Positions 13,801 through 28,721 of a DNA stretch of 64,000 bases are shown piece after piece (positions within the stretch are counted from its first letter, which is position 1; each line of letters opens with the position of its first letter). A program made the translations under genes and the position numbers. The stretch comes from Sclerurus mexicanus (Eukaryota > Chordata > Aves > Passeriformes > Furnariidae). The notes beneath the pieces were generated by a model. That model was given only the letters and a program-made list of their open reading frames with translations, was not told the DNA's origin and ran no database searches. Location: the NCBI GenBank assembly GCA_013396755.1, contig VWZF01005998.1, positions 248,001 to 312,000 on the forward strand, written 5' to 3'.

Positions 13801-16800
13801 TAAATCACTATTTATTTAAAGATGCTTGTTAAAATCAATCTTTGCAGAGATATTTAGCTAATTAGGAAAGAACTGTGAAAGAACTTTAAGAAGAATTTTG
13901 CTCTAAGCCTGTGGCAATTATTAAGGTGAATTCTGTAGTTACAAATCTAATAGATAAATCACTTGAGTAACACATTAGAATCTGATTTTAGAACACTTGC
14001 AAAATTAGCAAGCATGTATACATGACAAAGCTGATAAACAGTCAATTTGTAATCCTTCTGGGAACTGATTTAATGTCATTATGATACTTAATAGCATAAC
14101 TCCTGAATGACAGCCTGAGCTTCCTTCCCTAAACTTTTCAAGTATTTGTTATAGGTAAGAGATCATTTCCTACAGTTACAACCTTCTCATCACTCAGCCA
14201 GAAACCCCAGGTTCTTGGGTTATTTTAAGGTTACATTGGAGTGAAGATATTGGCATGTTTCTTCTACTTTCAGGTTTCATTTATTAGATAAAGAGTTCTA
14301 TCTAGAAGTAAGTCACTCTTTGCTGCTACCAACTAATCACTTCTCCCTGAAAGTACTTTTGTACTTTGATTCCCAAATGTTTTGGCCAGAACTAATTGCA
14401 CTGGGTACACTCAGATTTAAAATACTGCTGCTTAAGAGAAAACATCTGAATAACAGACAGACAGGGAAGCACAAGGAAACGTGAATCAATCAATACAAAA
14501 GGTCACAGTTGGATTTATACCAGCAACTCATGTAACCTTAACTAGAACTAAAACCAGAATTCTATTCTCATTTAGCACTGTAAAAAGAGATAGCCGTGTG
14601 AGGAAGCCATTTTTGGAGACAAATATCTTGTGTTCATATTTATCCTGTGCATGTGAACTGAGCTAGCATTGCAATGTTTTGCTTCAGTTCTCCAGGTGTT
14701 ATTTTTGAAGGACAAAGCGGTTCTACTCAAAACCTATGAATATCCTGAAATTAATGAACACTTCATGTATGAAATATGGATTACTTTGATGATCCAAAAA
14801 AATGATGGAGGATAAGACCATGCATTGGATGGTCATCTATATTTTCAAATCTAGAATTCACTAGGTTGGCAGGACATTCCATGGCAATAGGATCTTGTGT
14901 TTATAATTCCTTTGATACACTAATTTATTCCAAGTTATGCCTTTCTTCCAACTACTCAGGGAAGTCTACTATAGTAGAAAATACCTGTTTAAATAATCAT
15001 ATTTTTTAACCTGTGGGATTCTACAAATATAGTTGGGCAAATATACCTCACGAAACCCAAACAAGTTTCTTTCTCGTTACCCCTGGATATAAAGCGCCCA
15101 TTTTTGTACCCAAGTTAAGTGGAATATTTTCATTGCTGTTTTTTCATTCTGGGCCAATGACAGGCCTGAAGACATTCTACACCTTTGAGGCATCTAAACT
15201 CATTCAAATTTGTATCTTATTGTTAAACCTATGATAACTATTGTAGCTGCAGAATCCTTTTACACACCAATCAGATTGCTAGACATCAGTCCCAAACAAA
15301 AACTCTTCCCTTTAAATGTGAATGTAGATATATGCATTTCACCGACGGCAATCCAGACCTGTTAAATATTCTTACAGAAAATGTTATGCACACCTCTGAC
15401 TGGAGGTAAAACTGCCAGCATTTTACAGAAGAAAATATAATTTCTTCTCATAATGCACTTCTTATTCTCATTTTTTATGTAATTCTACATAATATAAACT
15501 CAAGGTTTAAGCCTTGAGTGATGAATAATAATTCATAATAATGAAAATAAATTTATTAGGACCTATCTTAATTCACTTTTTGGGTTTTTTTTAAAAAACG
15601 GTCTTTCAATACTACCAAATTCCTGCATATTGGTTAATCAGCCTGTGACTCAACATTACCAAGTCAAACAATAGCTTCCACTTTTTTTTCCACTGATTGA
15701 TTTTATAACTCAAATGAAGCTGTCTCAAATTTTCAAAAAGAGAATTACAGTAATTTAAATTAATATGTTCACTACTAGAATTTGAATTTGACAGGGTATT
15801 CTTGATTGGTGTTCTTTGCTGTTCCTTTTAGCAAACAGTCTGAACTTCCTAGCCTCACCAAGGTTTTACTTTAGTGCCTTAGTAAAGCCATTTATCCTCT
15901 CCATTTGCCAACTCCCTGTCTCTAAGAAAAATGGCATGTCCAAACTCTTACAGTGATTGCAGCAATATTAAATTAGATAAGACTAAAATTAATTTGTGCG
16001 ATTCACCATTTCTGTGTGCAAGCTGAAGAAATCCTCTTATTTTCTAAATTGCATCAATGTTGTATTTATCTTAGTTGACACTAACTATACAGATTTTTTT
16101 TTTCATTTAAAGTGGTAATGCAAGAATAGTAGAACTGGAAAACCTGAACATGAAAACGTGGACAAATATGGACAAAATGAAGGAAATCCAATGTGAAGAA
16201 ATTACTGCATATTCTGTCTTCCTGAAGAGCATATTTACATGAATTTTTACAAAAATCCTCCCTCTTACCATATAGTGATTACTTAAAAGCACAATTTTAT
16301 ATTGAAGCATTGTTTTTTAAAGTTTATTCCTCAGCAACAGTCCATGCTGTTTGATTTAAGTCAACAGCAAATAGATTTACCAATCTTTTAAGAATTTATT
16401 TGCCATGTGATGCTATTCCTTATGAAGGGTACACAGTAGTACATTCAAATGCCTTGAAAAATAATTGATGTCACGTGGTTTGGGAGTCAACCTTGATAAA
16501 ACACCTGCTCATAGTATAATGTTGCCATGTTTATTTTTGGTTTAGCTCTAACAATGTCATGTAATCCTCCCTTGCTTCGCTGAGATATAATTTGATTTTG
16601 GTACTGCACTGCTCTTCCTTTTCCCTCTTTGCAAATTTCCCTTTCTAAGCGCTGTGGACATGCCAACCAGGAGAAGTTTCAGTCATTTGAACCTCAAGAT
16701 CCTAGATTAGCACCTGTAATTTCAATGACACTCATGAATTTTTCACTTACTTTTGATGTCTTTTAACACAAGAGTTTTTATACACTTCAACTGAAACAGT

Positions 16801-19800
16801 ACAATATATGAAACGGTTGCAAAGGTTTGATATGAAAAATTAGCAACCTTTGCTCACACTGCTGAATCTGAAATGTCACAATCAAATTCTCTTCTGCATG
16901 GCACAATGACAGTATTACATGAGTTTGTATTCTAACCAAACCTGTATGACTTCTACTTCCAACCAAGCCTGTATAGCCATGCTCTTGCCACAGACACTGC
17001 ATAAGTCCTTCTACCTGCAACTCTTAGTCACTGTACCTTGAAAAGAGTCAGAGTTCTGATTATAGCTTATGCAATTTTCATCAGATCAGTAACTCAACTG
17101 TCTACACATGTTGCTGATTAGTCAGCTATAATCAATGTGGGCATTTACTGCAAGCAGGTTAGACTGCTACATCAGCTAACCTGCCTTGCTAGAACCACCT
17201 CAGGACTATGGTATTGCATTGGGCTGCACAAGCGCACCATGTTACCAGTGAATAATAGCAAGTGATATTTGGCTTTTGCACTGTGTACTCCACCCATGCA
17301 GGCTTCAGTGCACTTCAGGTGCACATACTGATATGCTTTCTCTTTACACGGTGTGTTTATGATGGTTTCAGTCTGCTTTTTAGGAAAGCTTGTCTTACAG
17401 GTACAGTCATTGCTATTCAGATGTCAGAAATCAGTGTAATCAAATTAACAGCAGTTTGTGATGTGCAAGACCATATGCACAAGTGTACTCTCACTGTAGA
17501 GTTGTATTCTTTACCTTGCTCCCCACGTCAGTGGTGTAGTGATTTCAACAGCATAAAAGCAAGAACTATAAAGATTCTCAAAAGATACAGCAAGCACCTC
17601 CAATTATCTGTGGAATGATGCATTTTCTACATAGAGTATGGAAATACTCTGCAAAAGGACCTTGTCTATGCATCTCCCTGGGGCCTGCAATGTTTCTGTT
17701 CCTGTATTTCCTTAACGATATTGAAATTTTAATTTTGAAAGTCAAACTAAAACTTCTTCTTTCCTTTGTCAGCTAAAAAATGTATTTTAACATCTTGTCA
17801 CTTTCACTGATCTTGCTTTTTCTGTAGTAGTTTTATGCACTATAAGCATTATTAAAAAAAAAATAAATCAGATAAGCTAGCTGCTTCTGGTGCCGTTCCT
17901 TAAAAATGAAATAAAAACGTTTTAAAGAATTAATTCTTTTAAATCCCAAAACATCAACAAATTTTACATGCAAATTTACAATGACAACTTGACTAAATTT
18001 GACTTCAACCCCAAAAGGTCAGTTGCATAACTAGACTTTCACAAAATTCAGGGATGTTTAGAGCTTGTAATCTTTTCTGCACACCTAATGAGTATTTTTT
18101 TTTCCCTTTTCTTTCTTAGCAAAACAAAAAGAAAACCTTTTCCCAGGGACTTCATATTGATACAACAGCTTTTAATGACTATGACTTTCGATGAACTTCT
18201 ATGTCCATTTGTCCTATTACTGCAAATTGGCACAGAATATCTCTGCATACATACATATGTTTAATCAAGGACAGGTATTTTCTCAGCCTTTTCAATGTTT
18301 CCTCACAAGCACTCAAGCTCAAATTTTGCATTTCACCTGCATTTGGGTGTAATAAATAAATTTCTCTTTCTGCTCTCCCTTTCCTGCATTCCCTGGCCCC
18401 TGCCTACCCTGTACTACTTCTTGAATTAATACAGTATAAATACTCTGATACTTAAGAAACTATGTTGAAGTACAGTCACTGTATAACTTACATTTTCAAA
18501 ATTTTAACTCTAAATCTCCCCCCTTCACTTTTTCAGTTTGAAAACAAGGCTTCAGCATTTTCATACTCCCAGGGATTTTGGTTCAGGTCCCAAGATCCTT
18601 CATAGGTAGTAGTAGGAAAAGCACCCTCTCATGTGGGGACATTATCATAATGATAATAATTCAGAATATCTTTCATTTGTTGTGTTGTTTTCTAAAAATC
18701 ACATTTGGGGAAAATTTCAGATGCAACTATTGAAGCAACCTGAGCTCTACAAACTTAGAGCTGCACAGCAGGTGTCTGAAATGCCCCCAGTAATGAAACA
18801 ATGTTCTTAAACATTTCTGTATTCCTCCACAGTAAAGCTTTGTTATTTCCTGCAGACAGAAGCTCCAAAAACGTTGAACTAACATATGAAAAAATTAGAG
18901 TTCTTAAAGATGCTATGGACTTGGAAGAGAAACTGACTGCAAATAGACACAACCCTAGTCCACTGGGATAACATAAATTATCCTTCCAACTCTGAATGTA
19001 TATTCTGAACTGAACTGAAGTGGAATCTACAACAGAAATTTTACAGTTTTGAAGTCATATGTAGATCTCACTGCAGGTTACATATTTAGGAGTTTAGACT
19101 ACAAGAAAAAAAGCAAAAGCCAAATCCTTCTTATGTAAATATCAGGAAGTTTTTTTACGTTTCTGTCAATTCCATTAATTAGTATTTTATCCTTTTTGGA
19201 CAGAAGAAGTAAAGTGCTGTGAAATCAGCAATGACAAGAGATGAGGAACTAGTTTAAACAACTCATTCAGTTTTGCAACACCTTCCACAACAGTGTCCTC
19301 AAATAGGCTTGCAGTATCTATGGCCTAGCATAGATTCAGAGACTGCTATCCCTTGATTTCGATATCACAAACATACTTTTAGATATACCCTGTTCAAATT
19401 GAGACCTCATTTGACTTGACAAAATGAACAGCAATGGACATACAAGCATCTACATAGAGAGTGTACATAAAGAAAAATAAATGGGGATAATTAAATACAG
19501 AATAATCTGGGGCCTGACTCAGTACTACGTTATTCCACTGGGATAACTGCAGTGCAGAAAAAGACTAGTGCTGGGCTGAGGGGAAGGTTCATTATTACTG
19601 TTGTTATAATTCTCTCGCATTACCCTGACAAACTACACTGCTATAACGAGATCCCATCTGCTTTCCATGATGCTTCCTTTCACTCCGCTTAGTACTAATG
19701 AGCACTCTTTTTATGCAGTGCAGAAAATCTTGCATAACTTCACCTGTTGGAAATAGCTTTTAAATCCAAGGGCTGCTGGTGGTGTCTGTGGACATGTGTC

Positions 19801-22800
19801 ATCTATTTCATAACTGGACGAAGCTGAAGGAAAGTCTTGATTTTCCAAGGTCATACAACTTGTCAGTGGCACAGGTAAATTTCTCAGTTCCCAGCTCTTT
19901 GCTTTAACTAGAAAGCTTTCTTGCTCTTTTCTGTGGAGCTACAACCCTGGAAACTATTCTTCTCCCAACAGGCAGAGCACAGGGAGCCACAGGGCAGCTT
20001 TATTTACCCTGCCTCCATGGTAATATTTAATTTCTAAGCTCAGAGAACTCTCTCTTGGGGTAAAAAGAGTAATTTGTTCTCCAGGTTAAATTTATTCTTG
20101 GTTTTTCTGATGAGCCAAGAGGCTAGCAATTATTGTGACAGATGGAGTGATGATTTTTATGATGCGGAAACTTGTCCACAGGAATGAAACTGAAATCTCC
20201 AAACCCATTTCTCATAGTGGCCTTTAGACAGTTGTCAGGTAATAATTGTCACTTTCATCACTTTGGACAAGATTTGAATTAGTGAATGGCTCCATTAGCT
20301 TGTCACTGTAGTACTCCTATGCACAGTGACACTTTCTCACAATTTTTTGTCATTTATTCTGAATATACTTGAACCAGATATGGAACCAATATTAAAAATA
20401 CAGGTTTAAATTTTTCCCAACACTTGGAAGAATTTAAACATTGTGTCTGGAATTTTAGTGCCCTATAATTTTGGAAGAACTGCTTCAAAGGGATTTTCAG
20501 AAACCAGAACAAGATGCTTGAGAGGGTGCTTATGTATACCAAAAACAATACCGTGTCTCACAGAAATGACCATTTCAAACAAGAAAGTTACAGTGCAGAC
20601 TTGGTTATGAACTGATTGGATTTCCATGAGACAGAAGCATCACTGCCACCTTGTATCTAGTCAGTAAGTGCTGTAGCCAGTGATAGTGGTGAACAGCAGC
20701 CTCTGAGGCAGCCATCATGTAAAACTTCAATTTTGAGTGTCATGGTCCACCTCAACCTTCCCATAAGAAATGGCTGAATGCCCTGGCCAAAATCCTCAGA
20801 CACAAACCCATTAAAATAGTCAGATAGGTTTCTAGTCTCCTGTCTCCTGGTTCCAGTATTCACCATTAATTTAAAAAAATACATAAGACTTGGCTTTTGA
20901 TACTTTGGGAGCATTTTCTGTGACTTAGAGGCTAAGTTTCAGAGCTTGCTGATTGGCCTGGAAAGGAAGGAGACATCTTTCCTTTGTTCCCAAATGCCTC
21001 CCTGTAGCTTGGTTTGTAATCATAACAGCAGGAAAAATTTAATACTAGTGATTTAAAGATGTTTTCTTACTGAGAATTGGTATTTTTCTTCTCTAAAGAC
21101 ATAGTAAAGAAAATACTGCTACTTAACTGAACCGACTTAATATTTCTGTCCATTTTATGAGTACAGAATATACAGTTTAATTTCCATGGGTGCAGAATGT
21201 GAATAAAATAAGATCTGCAGCATAAGAAAGCACAGCATCTTTAAAAGTCAAACCATATTAAAAAAATACGAAACATTTCCCAAATGATGGAACGGAACAA
21301 ACACATTTTTCTGGTTTTAAATTTTTATTCTGTTCTGTTTAATGACACTAGTTATCCTTCTCAATATAACTCAGAAGATTATTTTACTGACAGATAAAGC
21401 AAAGCAAACAGAATTAAGTGATTTGCTTAACTAAAGAGAATTAATCAGCAGCACAACTGCAAATAAAGCCCAGCAGGTCTAATCTGAAGCACCTCATCTT
21501 AACCTGAAAGGCTTCTGTAACTTTACATAATTAAACACTTGAACTGTAGAGATTTTATGCCTTTACAGGTTAAGATTCTCCTGCAAGCATCTCCTCGAGT
21601 TTTTAAAAGTTTAGCATCTTCCTAGCAATTTTAATTAATAGTATCTAGAATAGAAACTCCTCATTAAAAAAGGAAAGCACATAAGCGATTCTATAGGAAT
21701 GTTTGTGCTTATTAGGGTCAGAGATTCATCCATGCAAAATAACATGACAGCTGAGGCTGAAAGACAGCATAATCTTTCTTTCATTAACGCTAACAGTTAT
21801 ACGACTGGATCATTTACTTGAAGAGAACACTTGAGTCAGGATTAAATAGAAATTATAGGAAACTGTTCCAGTTAATACTTTTTAATTTGTTAATTGAAAG
21901 TGATAAGGAAAAGCCACAATTAACTTCTATCATTTCTAAAAGATCCTAAATAATTTAAAGGCCTCAGGAGGCTGACTCACAAGCAGGGAAAATCTACATT
22001 GAGACACTGCATTTAAGTTTTAGACAGTTAATCAACACAGTTTATGTTGATTTTGTTTTGCCTTATATAATAAAATATTGCAGATCTGGAGTTGTTTTCA
22101 GAAGCAGCATAACCCTGTCAAGCACAACGTGCATGTAGCTGTACGCATCTGGGCTGCAACTTGTCACTCACTGTGATGTGTGTTCCTTTGTGTGAGGCAA
22201 GGTCTCCAAGCTTAATTTTAGAAAGGTCTAGGAGTTAACGAGGTGTTTGAATTGCTAAAGATGTTGTTTAGGGAGTGAAGACTATAGCACTTACATATCT
22301 GATTCTCACTGAAATCAACAGTAAGATGCTTCAATTCCCATCAGTATGAACATTAGCACCCAAGCCAGCCTTTCTGATGACCAGTTTAATCTCTTAAATT
22401 GTTTAGGAGTTGCTATGTGCTCTGTGCCTTTGAATGCCCAAATTTGTATATAGGTATGCCTTAAAAATCACTTCTCAAAACAAAGGGCCATAGTGTTCAC
22501 TTCCTAAAATGCCACTCTATGGTTTTAGGAAGCTACTTCATCAAGAATTATTTCCACCACGTATGTTATATTTTCAAAAGATGTTTTTTCTTTGTGATTA
22601 TGAGATTTGTTTCCATTGACACTGAATAAGCTGAATCTCAGTATTGCCTATTTTTGTGTTCAAAAACCCACAGAATTAATTGTGTGCTTATTACCCTCCA
22701 CTGTTTCAAAACAATTTAGTAGTGGTACTCACTGTCTGTAGCTGGATTGTGTATTAAACACAGGTCAGCCCAGAAGCTGATTTGAAGGTGTTAAAATAAA

Positions 22801-25800
22801 AAGTGTAAATGCTCTCCAATTCTGATTTTAAATATTTGAATATTTAAATCCATTTGCCCCAAACAGACTAATATCCCATTTGCAATTAGTATTTCAAATT
22901 TCTACAGAATAAAACCTAATTAAACAAATAAAGCTAAACAGTAAAATTTAATTTTAAATTCAAGAAAAGTGGTTGTGTTTATGTAGGGCAAACTGAAGAC
23001 CCGATTTCATAATATCATTGCTTTTTCCTGCTTGTTTGATAGGTCCCATTTTCAGGTTGCCATGCATTTCAAAAAACACAAAATATGGCTAGATGTGTTT
23101 TGGGAGATATAATTCCCATATTAAACACAAGGGATTGAAAAGGGGACGATGAGTACTCCTGTACAATGTGAGTTTCAATAAAGATGACAAGAGCCTCCTT
23201 GGAAGGCAGCCACATGCAAGCACAGTTATATGCATCATTTTGACAATAAGCTTGCTCCCAGCAGGTTCTCATGACGAAAAAGGTTGTGGAGATATTAATA
23301 ATGAGAAAGGGCACTGTAGCAATGTACAGCAGTAAGTACCAGAGAGACTCACCCTTCACACCTTCAAGTGCAGTTACCTGAACTTCCTTCAAGGGTCAGT
23401 GAAAAACAACAAGCACCTTCTCAGTAGTCCCTGCATAGCCTATGGAGGGATTTCAGCAATCCCTAAAATTAAGTGAGGGGACCCCAGGCAACAATGCTTA
23501 GGGTTGCAGACACAGTACTCTGGTTGCAGAGACCACTAAAGTGTCAAGAACCACGTGTGCCTACATGGAGGAAGTAGAATGCTGGAAGTAGCATCACACA
23601 TCATTAAGATTTTGGACATTATAGTCTCCTTACCCATATGTCCTGTATCCAGTTCAGCACACTTTTATTCATGTGGCTCTTAAGACTTACACAAGGCTCA
23701 GTTACCCTTGAATACTTATGCTAATGGAATGCTGTTTTCTGCAAAAACTCTGCTGTAGAGCCTTGTGCTGTCTTCTCCCTAACTGTTGTCTTCTCTCTCT
23801 AATCCGCATTGATAAGAAAGGAGTGATGATTCCAAAACCGACTGTCATTAATCTGATTCATCAAATACCTTAAAATAATTTTTATGTAATTAAGCAATAA
23901 CACAAATTGCAATTAGTAATATGATGCTACTGTCTCTGGCAGGATAAGTTTTCAAAAAGCTCTATGAGATCATTGTTAAACCTCTTTTAGAGACTGGGAA
24001 ATGAAGCACAAAATCCTTAGTTACCCTGCTATTACTGCAGACCACAGTGTCAGCCAGAATTGGGGCTGGCTTCAAGAATTCAATGTTAATTTAAAAAGCA
24101 AGCCAGATACTTTCAACCCAGCTACCCAAGCACCATGAGAAGGATCTGCAAATATAGAAAAGCTAGACCAAACATGAATAAAATTTTTATTTTCTTGGGA
24201 GGAGTCAAGTTCCCAAGGTTTCCTCCCATGACTACAAAGTCTGAAACCCAAAGGTTCCTTCCCCTACACCTAGTAAAAAAACCCAAATGACACAATCACC
24301 TAATCAGAGACTTACAAGAAAAGAAAATTCCTTAAAGGTTTAAAAAATTTAAAAAATCAGCAATACCCAGGCAGCCCTTCAACAAAAACTGTGCTGACAA
24401 CTAGAGTGCCAGAAAGATTTCAGTTAAGACAGGGAAGTTATTTCTGGGCAAAACTGAAGCATTTTTAAAGTGTGCCTGCGTAGATGTGAATGGAATGAAG
24501 TTCTCAGTACAGAGACTGGGAATGCAACATTTTGTGTTGCCTAGTACCAGTACAGATTTTCAATTGTTGCACACTGACATAGCCCTGTTAATATCAATTC
24601 ATATGAACTGATAATTTCATTAAAAAACTAATTACACTTATCCTAAAATGGGACTATATTGTTCTAGACCTCCAAATCTCCTAGGAGCTGACAGGCCACC
24701 ATAAAAGCAAAGGTTATAAACCTGAATTTATTATAGGCAAATAAAACTTTGGCCTATGAATTCTCTGCCTATTAAGTTAATGAGCCTTGACAAAACAATC
24801 ATCTGAGGAGCAGCTGACAAATTATTTGGAGCAGCAATCTGAAAAGCATTGGCTGGCTTACAGGCATTTCAGTTGGGAAAACATGGCATCATGTTCCTCT
24901 TTCTCTGGAAGACTCTGGAAGAGTCATTTGTCAAACTAAATTTCTTGCAGATCAACAGCAGATTCTCAATACTAGAGCACTGAGATACAACAATAACTGC
25001 AGCTGCCACAACAAGCCTCTCCCTTTCTCCATAACTCAGCTGACAAATGCTGATGAAAAACTCTTTCTAGGAAGTCTGCAGGAAAACAAAGAAATACCTC
25101 TTTATTTTTGACTAGAAATCATTTAAGTGTTTAATATGGAGAAATAGAGCTTTGAGAAATTCAAGTGAGTAAAGGGAGACCTTTCAAAATACCTGATCAA
25201 TATTTGGAAGATTCTTTTTTAGTACAGCTTCCAATAGAGATGGTAGTATCACAGCTGTGGATTTAAACCAAGGTCTTCTATTGGATTAATTCTTCAAAAT
25301 ATTCAACACAATACAGCCCTGAGACACATTGCCTTTATGAAATTTAGGGCTGTATATACTGAAGACTTTTGCAAAAACAGCCGCTTGTTAGGGTTAAAAT
25401 GAGATCAATACTTTCCTAAAATCTGCTCTCCAACTGTGAATACTGAGTCCATTTGGAAATTGAACCATGATATGTTGTAAAGCTGTCACTTTCCTCACCA
25501 AAGGCATTTGGTGAAATACAACTTCAAATGTCTTCCTACATGCTCAACTATTCAGAGTCCTGTGGAAAAGATAACAGTATTGAGAATGTGGAAAACTGTC
25601 ATATTTTCCATATGAATGTTATTTCACAGTGGGAAGGAAGTTCAAATTATAGTAATCAGTTCCCTCTACCACAGCATGTAGCAGAGCATAGTACAGAGCA
25701 TTTAGCCATGAGTTGTGTCTTTTCTCATATTTTGTGTCCTTTTTGCAGTTTTTGTTGGACTGTTGATTTAGACAAACTGATTAAACATACAGGGACTAGA

Positions 25801-27711
25801 GATCTTACTATTACATCAAAGTAGAAGACAAATGAAGCCTTGTTCTTAAATAGAATTGTTAGCTGACATTCAGTAGAACAATACCCAGCTTTCTAAGACC
25901 TGATGTCAGGTCATCAAATCTCTGATGACCAAGTAATCAATTAATCAACAATATAGCAAAAGGATGTGCAGATTATACCTCCAGATAGCAAAATGGCCTA
26001 GTTCTGTGAGCTCTCCAAAGCTTCACTGATTACTGACATTGAGGTATGTGGTTGCAGGAATTCGCCCTCAAATATTGATGCTTTACCCCCAACCAATTTC
26101 CATAGCTGTTAACAGCTATGGCTATAAAGACCGAACATTTAGCAATGAATTGCCTCTCTGTGGTTAGCAGGCCATACAACTTCATGGCCCCCAAATTCCC
26201 TAGAACCTGCTCATTCAACTTTCTTAGTTCAAGTTGGACCCTTCCTTTCTAAAGAGATCACTTTAAAAGTCTTTCTATAATAAACTCTTCCATTGTCTCA
26301 TTCTAAACATACAAAAGCACTGTGATGCACAAATAAATTACTCATATGTACACCGTACCTCAAGACCTGGAGTAATTTTACAACTTTTTTGCCCAGTTAT
26401 TCCTTCCATTTAAGGTAATATTTACAGAGAAATTCAAATATTGTGGGTAGATCTGCTAGTTTCTGGCACCCTTGTGCAGATATTTATACCTTTGTAAAAC
26501 ATTGTACTAATCAAGTTCACTCAAACTTGCATTGGCCTGAAGAGCTTGACTAATCAGTTTGACCAGCAATTAGGCATCTTTTATAAATTCCAGAAGGTAC
26601 ACAGTTTTCATTCTTATAAACTGACAGCTTCTGCATGGTCTTACCACATCTGTCACATTCTTCACTAGTATTTGTCTTGCTGCTTTTTAGGGGGAGTTTT
26701 CTATTTCACAGCATTGAAATGCCTTTCACAGCCGTTTTCCTAATCTCTGGGGTTTCTTTCCTGCTAGTGTATCTTACATTAATTTACCATTTTACTTTCC
26801 ACTTAAACACTTCTGCTCTTCTCTTCCTATAACACTCTTTGCTTTGAAAAATGTTTTCTGTAGGAAATGTCTATGATCATATCTCCAAACATAATTATTT
26901 TTCTTCTACTCTAGAACATAAAAGATGGTACTTTTTTTCCTAACAAATGAAGCATTCCTGAAAACTCGTGCCTAATTTTTCCTCTATTTCCCAAATATTG
27001 TTTGTAAAAAGTCTACCCTTGTAGACTATAGAAGAATAGCTGGGTTATACAGTAGCATACAGTTTTGGATAGTATGCTTTTCTTTATTAAATATTTTTCA
27101 GAAGGCAATCCCTGACAATATTTTTTAGAAAGGTCTTCCATTATTTCAGTTACAGAAATGTTCATCATTTTAGGTTTTACTCACTGTCCTCTCAGAGCAC
27201 AGCTAGCCTAGGGAGTGCTAAATTTTAGATGCATTCTTAACTGAGATTTGGTGAGGAGGTGATTATTTTTTGCTCTATTTCTTCTGAATGGCTTAGGCTG
27301 CTGCCCTATAAACCCAAAGATGCTCAGTGAACTAAGTATGTACCAAACAGAAATAAAGTGACTGAATCAAAACAAATTACTATAGCTTTCAGTTAAGTCT
27401 TAATCACTTTCCATATTCACAGAGAAAGAAACATTGAATTCAGTTGTAAAATGTGATACATATTTTGTAAGCTATTTTAGAGCACCATTCCAACAGATCA
27501 AAACATTGCCTGTGTTCATCACTGGATTTTGGATGACCAAAATTATATACCAAGGTAGCATATATCTTTGAGTGGTACAGATGTGAAAGCATGGTTAAAA
27601 ATAAGCACAAGCTGTAGAAAAAGATCTATGGTGAAGATGCAAACTATGAGATAAATCCAGTGATGTTCATGCACTCTAACAAAGGAGGTGAGGAAGAAGC
27701 GCATGCAGTAC

Positions 27712-27867
27712 CTGGTGATCTCAGAGTCAGGGAGCAGGCCTACGTGGTAGTGGGGATAGGGAGCTGTAAGAAGGAAGCTTTTGTCACACTCGACAGGGGA
27801 ATAGTGCCTAGGAGAAGGTGGTTTATCACACAGTTTGTTCACAGTGCTGTAAACAGGTTCAGGAGGC
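27712..27867 (-). CDS. DLG2: DLG2 exon: PDZ2-PDZ3 linker, second part (symmetric exon)
   Basis: This 156-nt exon comprises one base, 51 codons and two bases. It encodes PPEPVYSTVNKLCDKPPSPR followed by HYSPVECDKSFLLTAPYPHY and HVGLLPDSEIT. It is proline- and tyrosine-rich and predicted to be disordered, consistent with the linker before PDZ3. The acceptor is TCTCTGTATCACCAG and the donor ACCAG|GTACTG. Both ends are in phase 2 and the length is a multiple of three, so skipping it would delete 52 residues without shifting the frame. Whether it is a cassette exon in this species cannot be seen from DNA. The next expected exon (near SHSQHSTATRQPS in mammals, from memory) was not found in the 27.7 kb beyond. 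Confidence 0.96.
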
Positions 27868-28721
27868 CTGGTGATACAGAGACAAGAGTAAAAGATCAGG
27901 TGTGTATTAGTTGAGAAAACAAAGCAATCATTTTAAAAGCATGCATAGCAAATCTGTCAAGACCTTTTCAGAGGGGATTTTCCAACAAGTGAAGTGTGTT
28001 GTTAACGGAATTGTTAGAATTTCATAACAGCAGTATGGCATTCAAGTAACTGCATATAAAGATATACACAATACAAGTGGACCGTAAAACTGCTCTATGG
28101 AAAGTGTGGCACTGAAAGGGAATATATTATCTCTGAAGCAAAGAAAGTGAGGAATTTTCCCACATACTCTTTTTTTTTTATCTAACAACATTACTTCTAC
28201 ACAGATTTCTGTGATCTTAATTTTGAGTGCAGCATAGGAAAGATATGTTTATTACCTGAAAAGAAGAATTTTTTACCCATTAATTTATGATTCAGATGAA
28301 GTACTTCTTATTTGTTAATACAACATACTCCTGCCCCAATGAGCTGCAACTTTACAAGTAGAGCGGTGGTCAAATTGAGCCATATCCCATAATAACAGGA
28401 ATGGTAACAAATGGTGGGAGCAATTCATCCCATTGGCAGCCAATTTGTTGTGTTTGAAGAGTTTGCTCTCTTTTCAGATTCAGCCTTCAAAATCTGATTA
28501 TGCAGACCGCATCTGAAACAGTTAACCTTGCTGACAAGGCTACTGCAGTTGAACCTGCAAGGCTGCTCCAAGTTCCAGACAGCAGCCTGTGAAGTTACAT
28601 ACAAAGAATAAGATCCTGAAGCTAAAATTACTCTCCTGCCACCGGCCTGGGAGAGGCAGTACTTACCACAGCCCTCCCAGGAGGCACCTGGGAGAGGGGA
28701 CAAGGGGATACAGCCTTCAGT

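Larger units (their letters stand above)
1..27711 (-). other. DLG2: DLG2 intron downstream of the second linker exon (partial)
   Basis: At least 27.7 kb of intron follows the 27712-27867 exon. Recognisable contents are a (GT)n microsatellite (2566-2598), a short CR1 terminus (3945-4012), a probable LTR (7319-8119) and an ERVL-like LTR with a duplicated segment (9606-11326). The intervals 1-2500, 4100-7300, 8200-9600 and 11400-27700 are AT-rich, with many short open frames of no coding character. I found no exon, RNA gene or further repeat there that I can defend. I looked for the PDZ3 exons by their conserved text and did not find them. Confidence 0.8.

Noticed and set aside
23069..23392. 107-codon minus-strand frame with hydrophobic stretches, and a pseudo-exon with GTGAGT near 23345
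   Set aside because: No recognisable family, a poor pyrimidine tract before the acceptor, and no link to the DLG2 frame.
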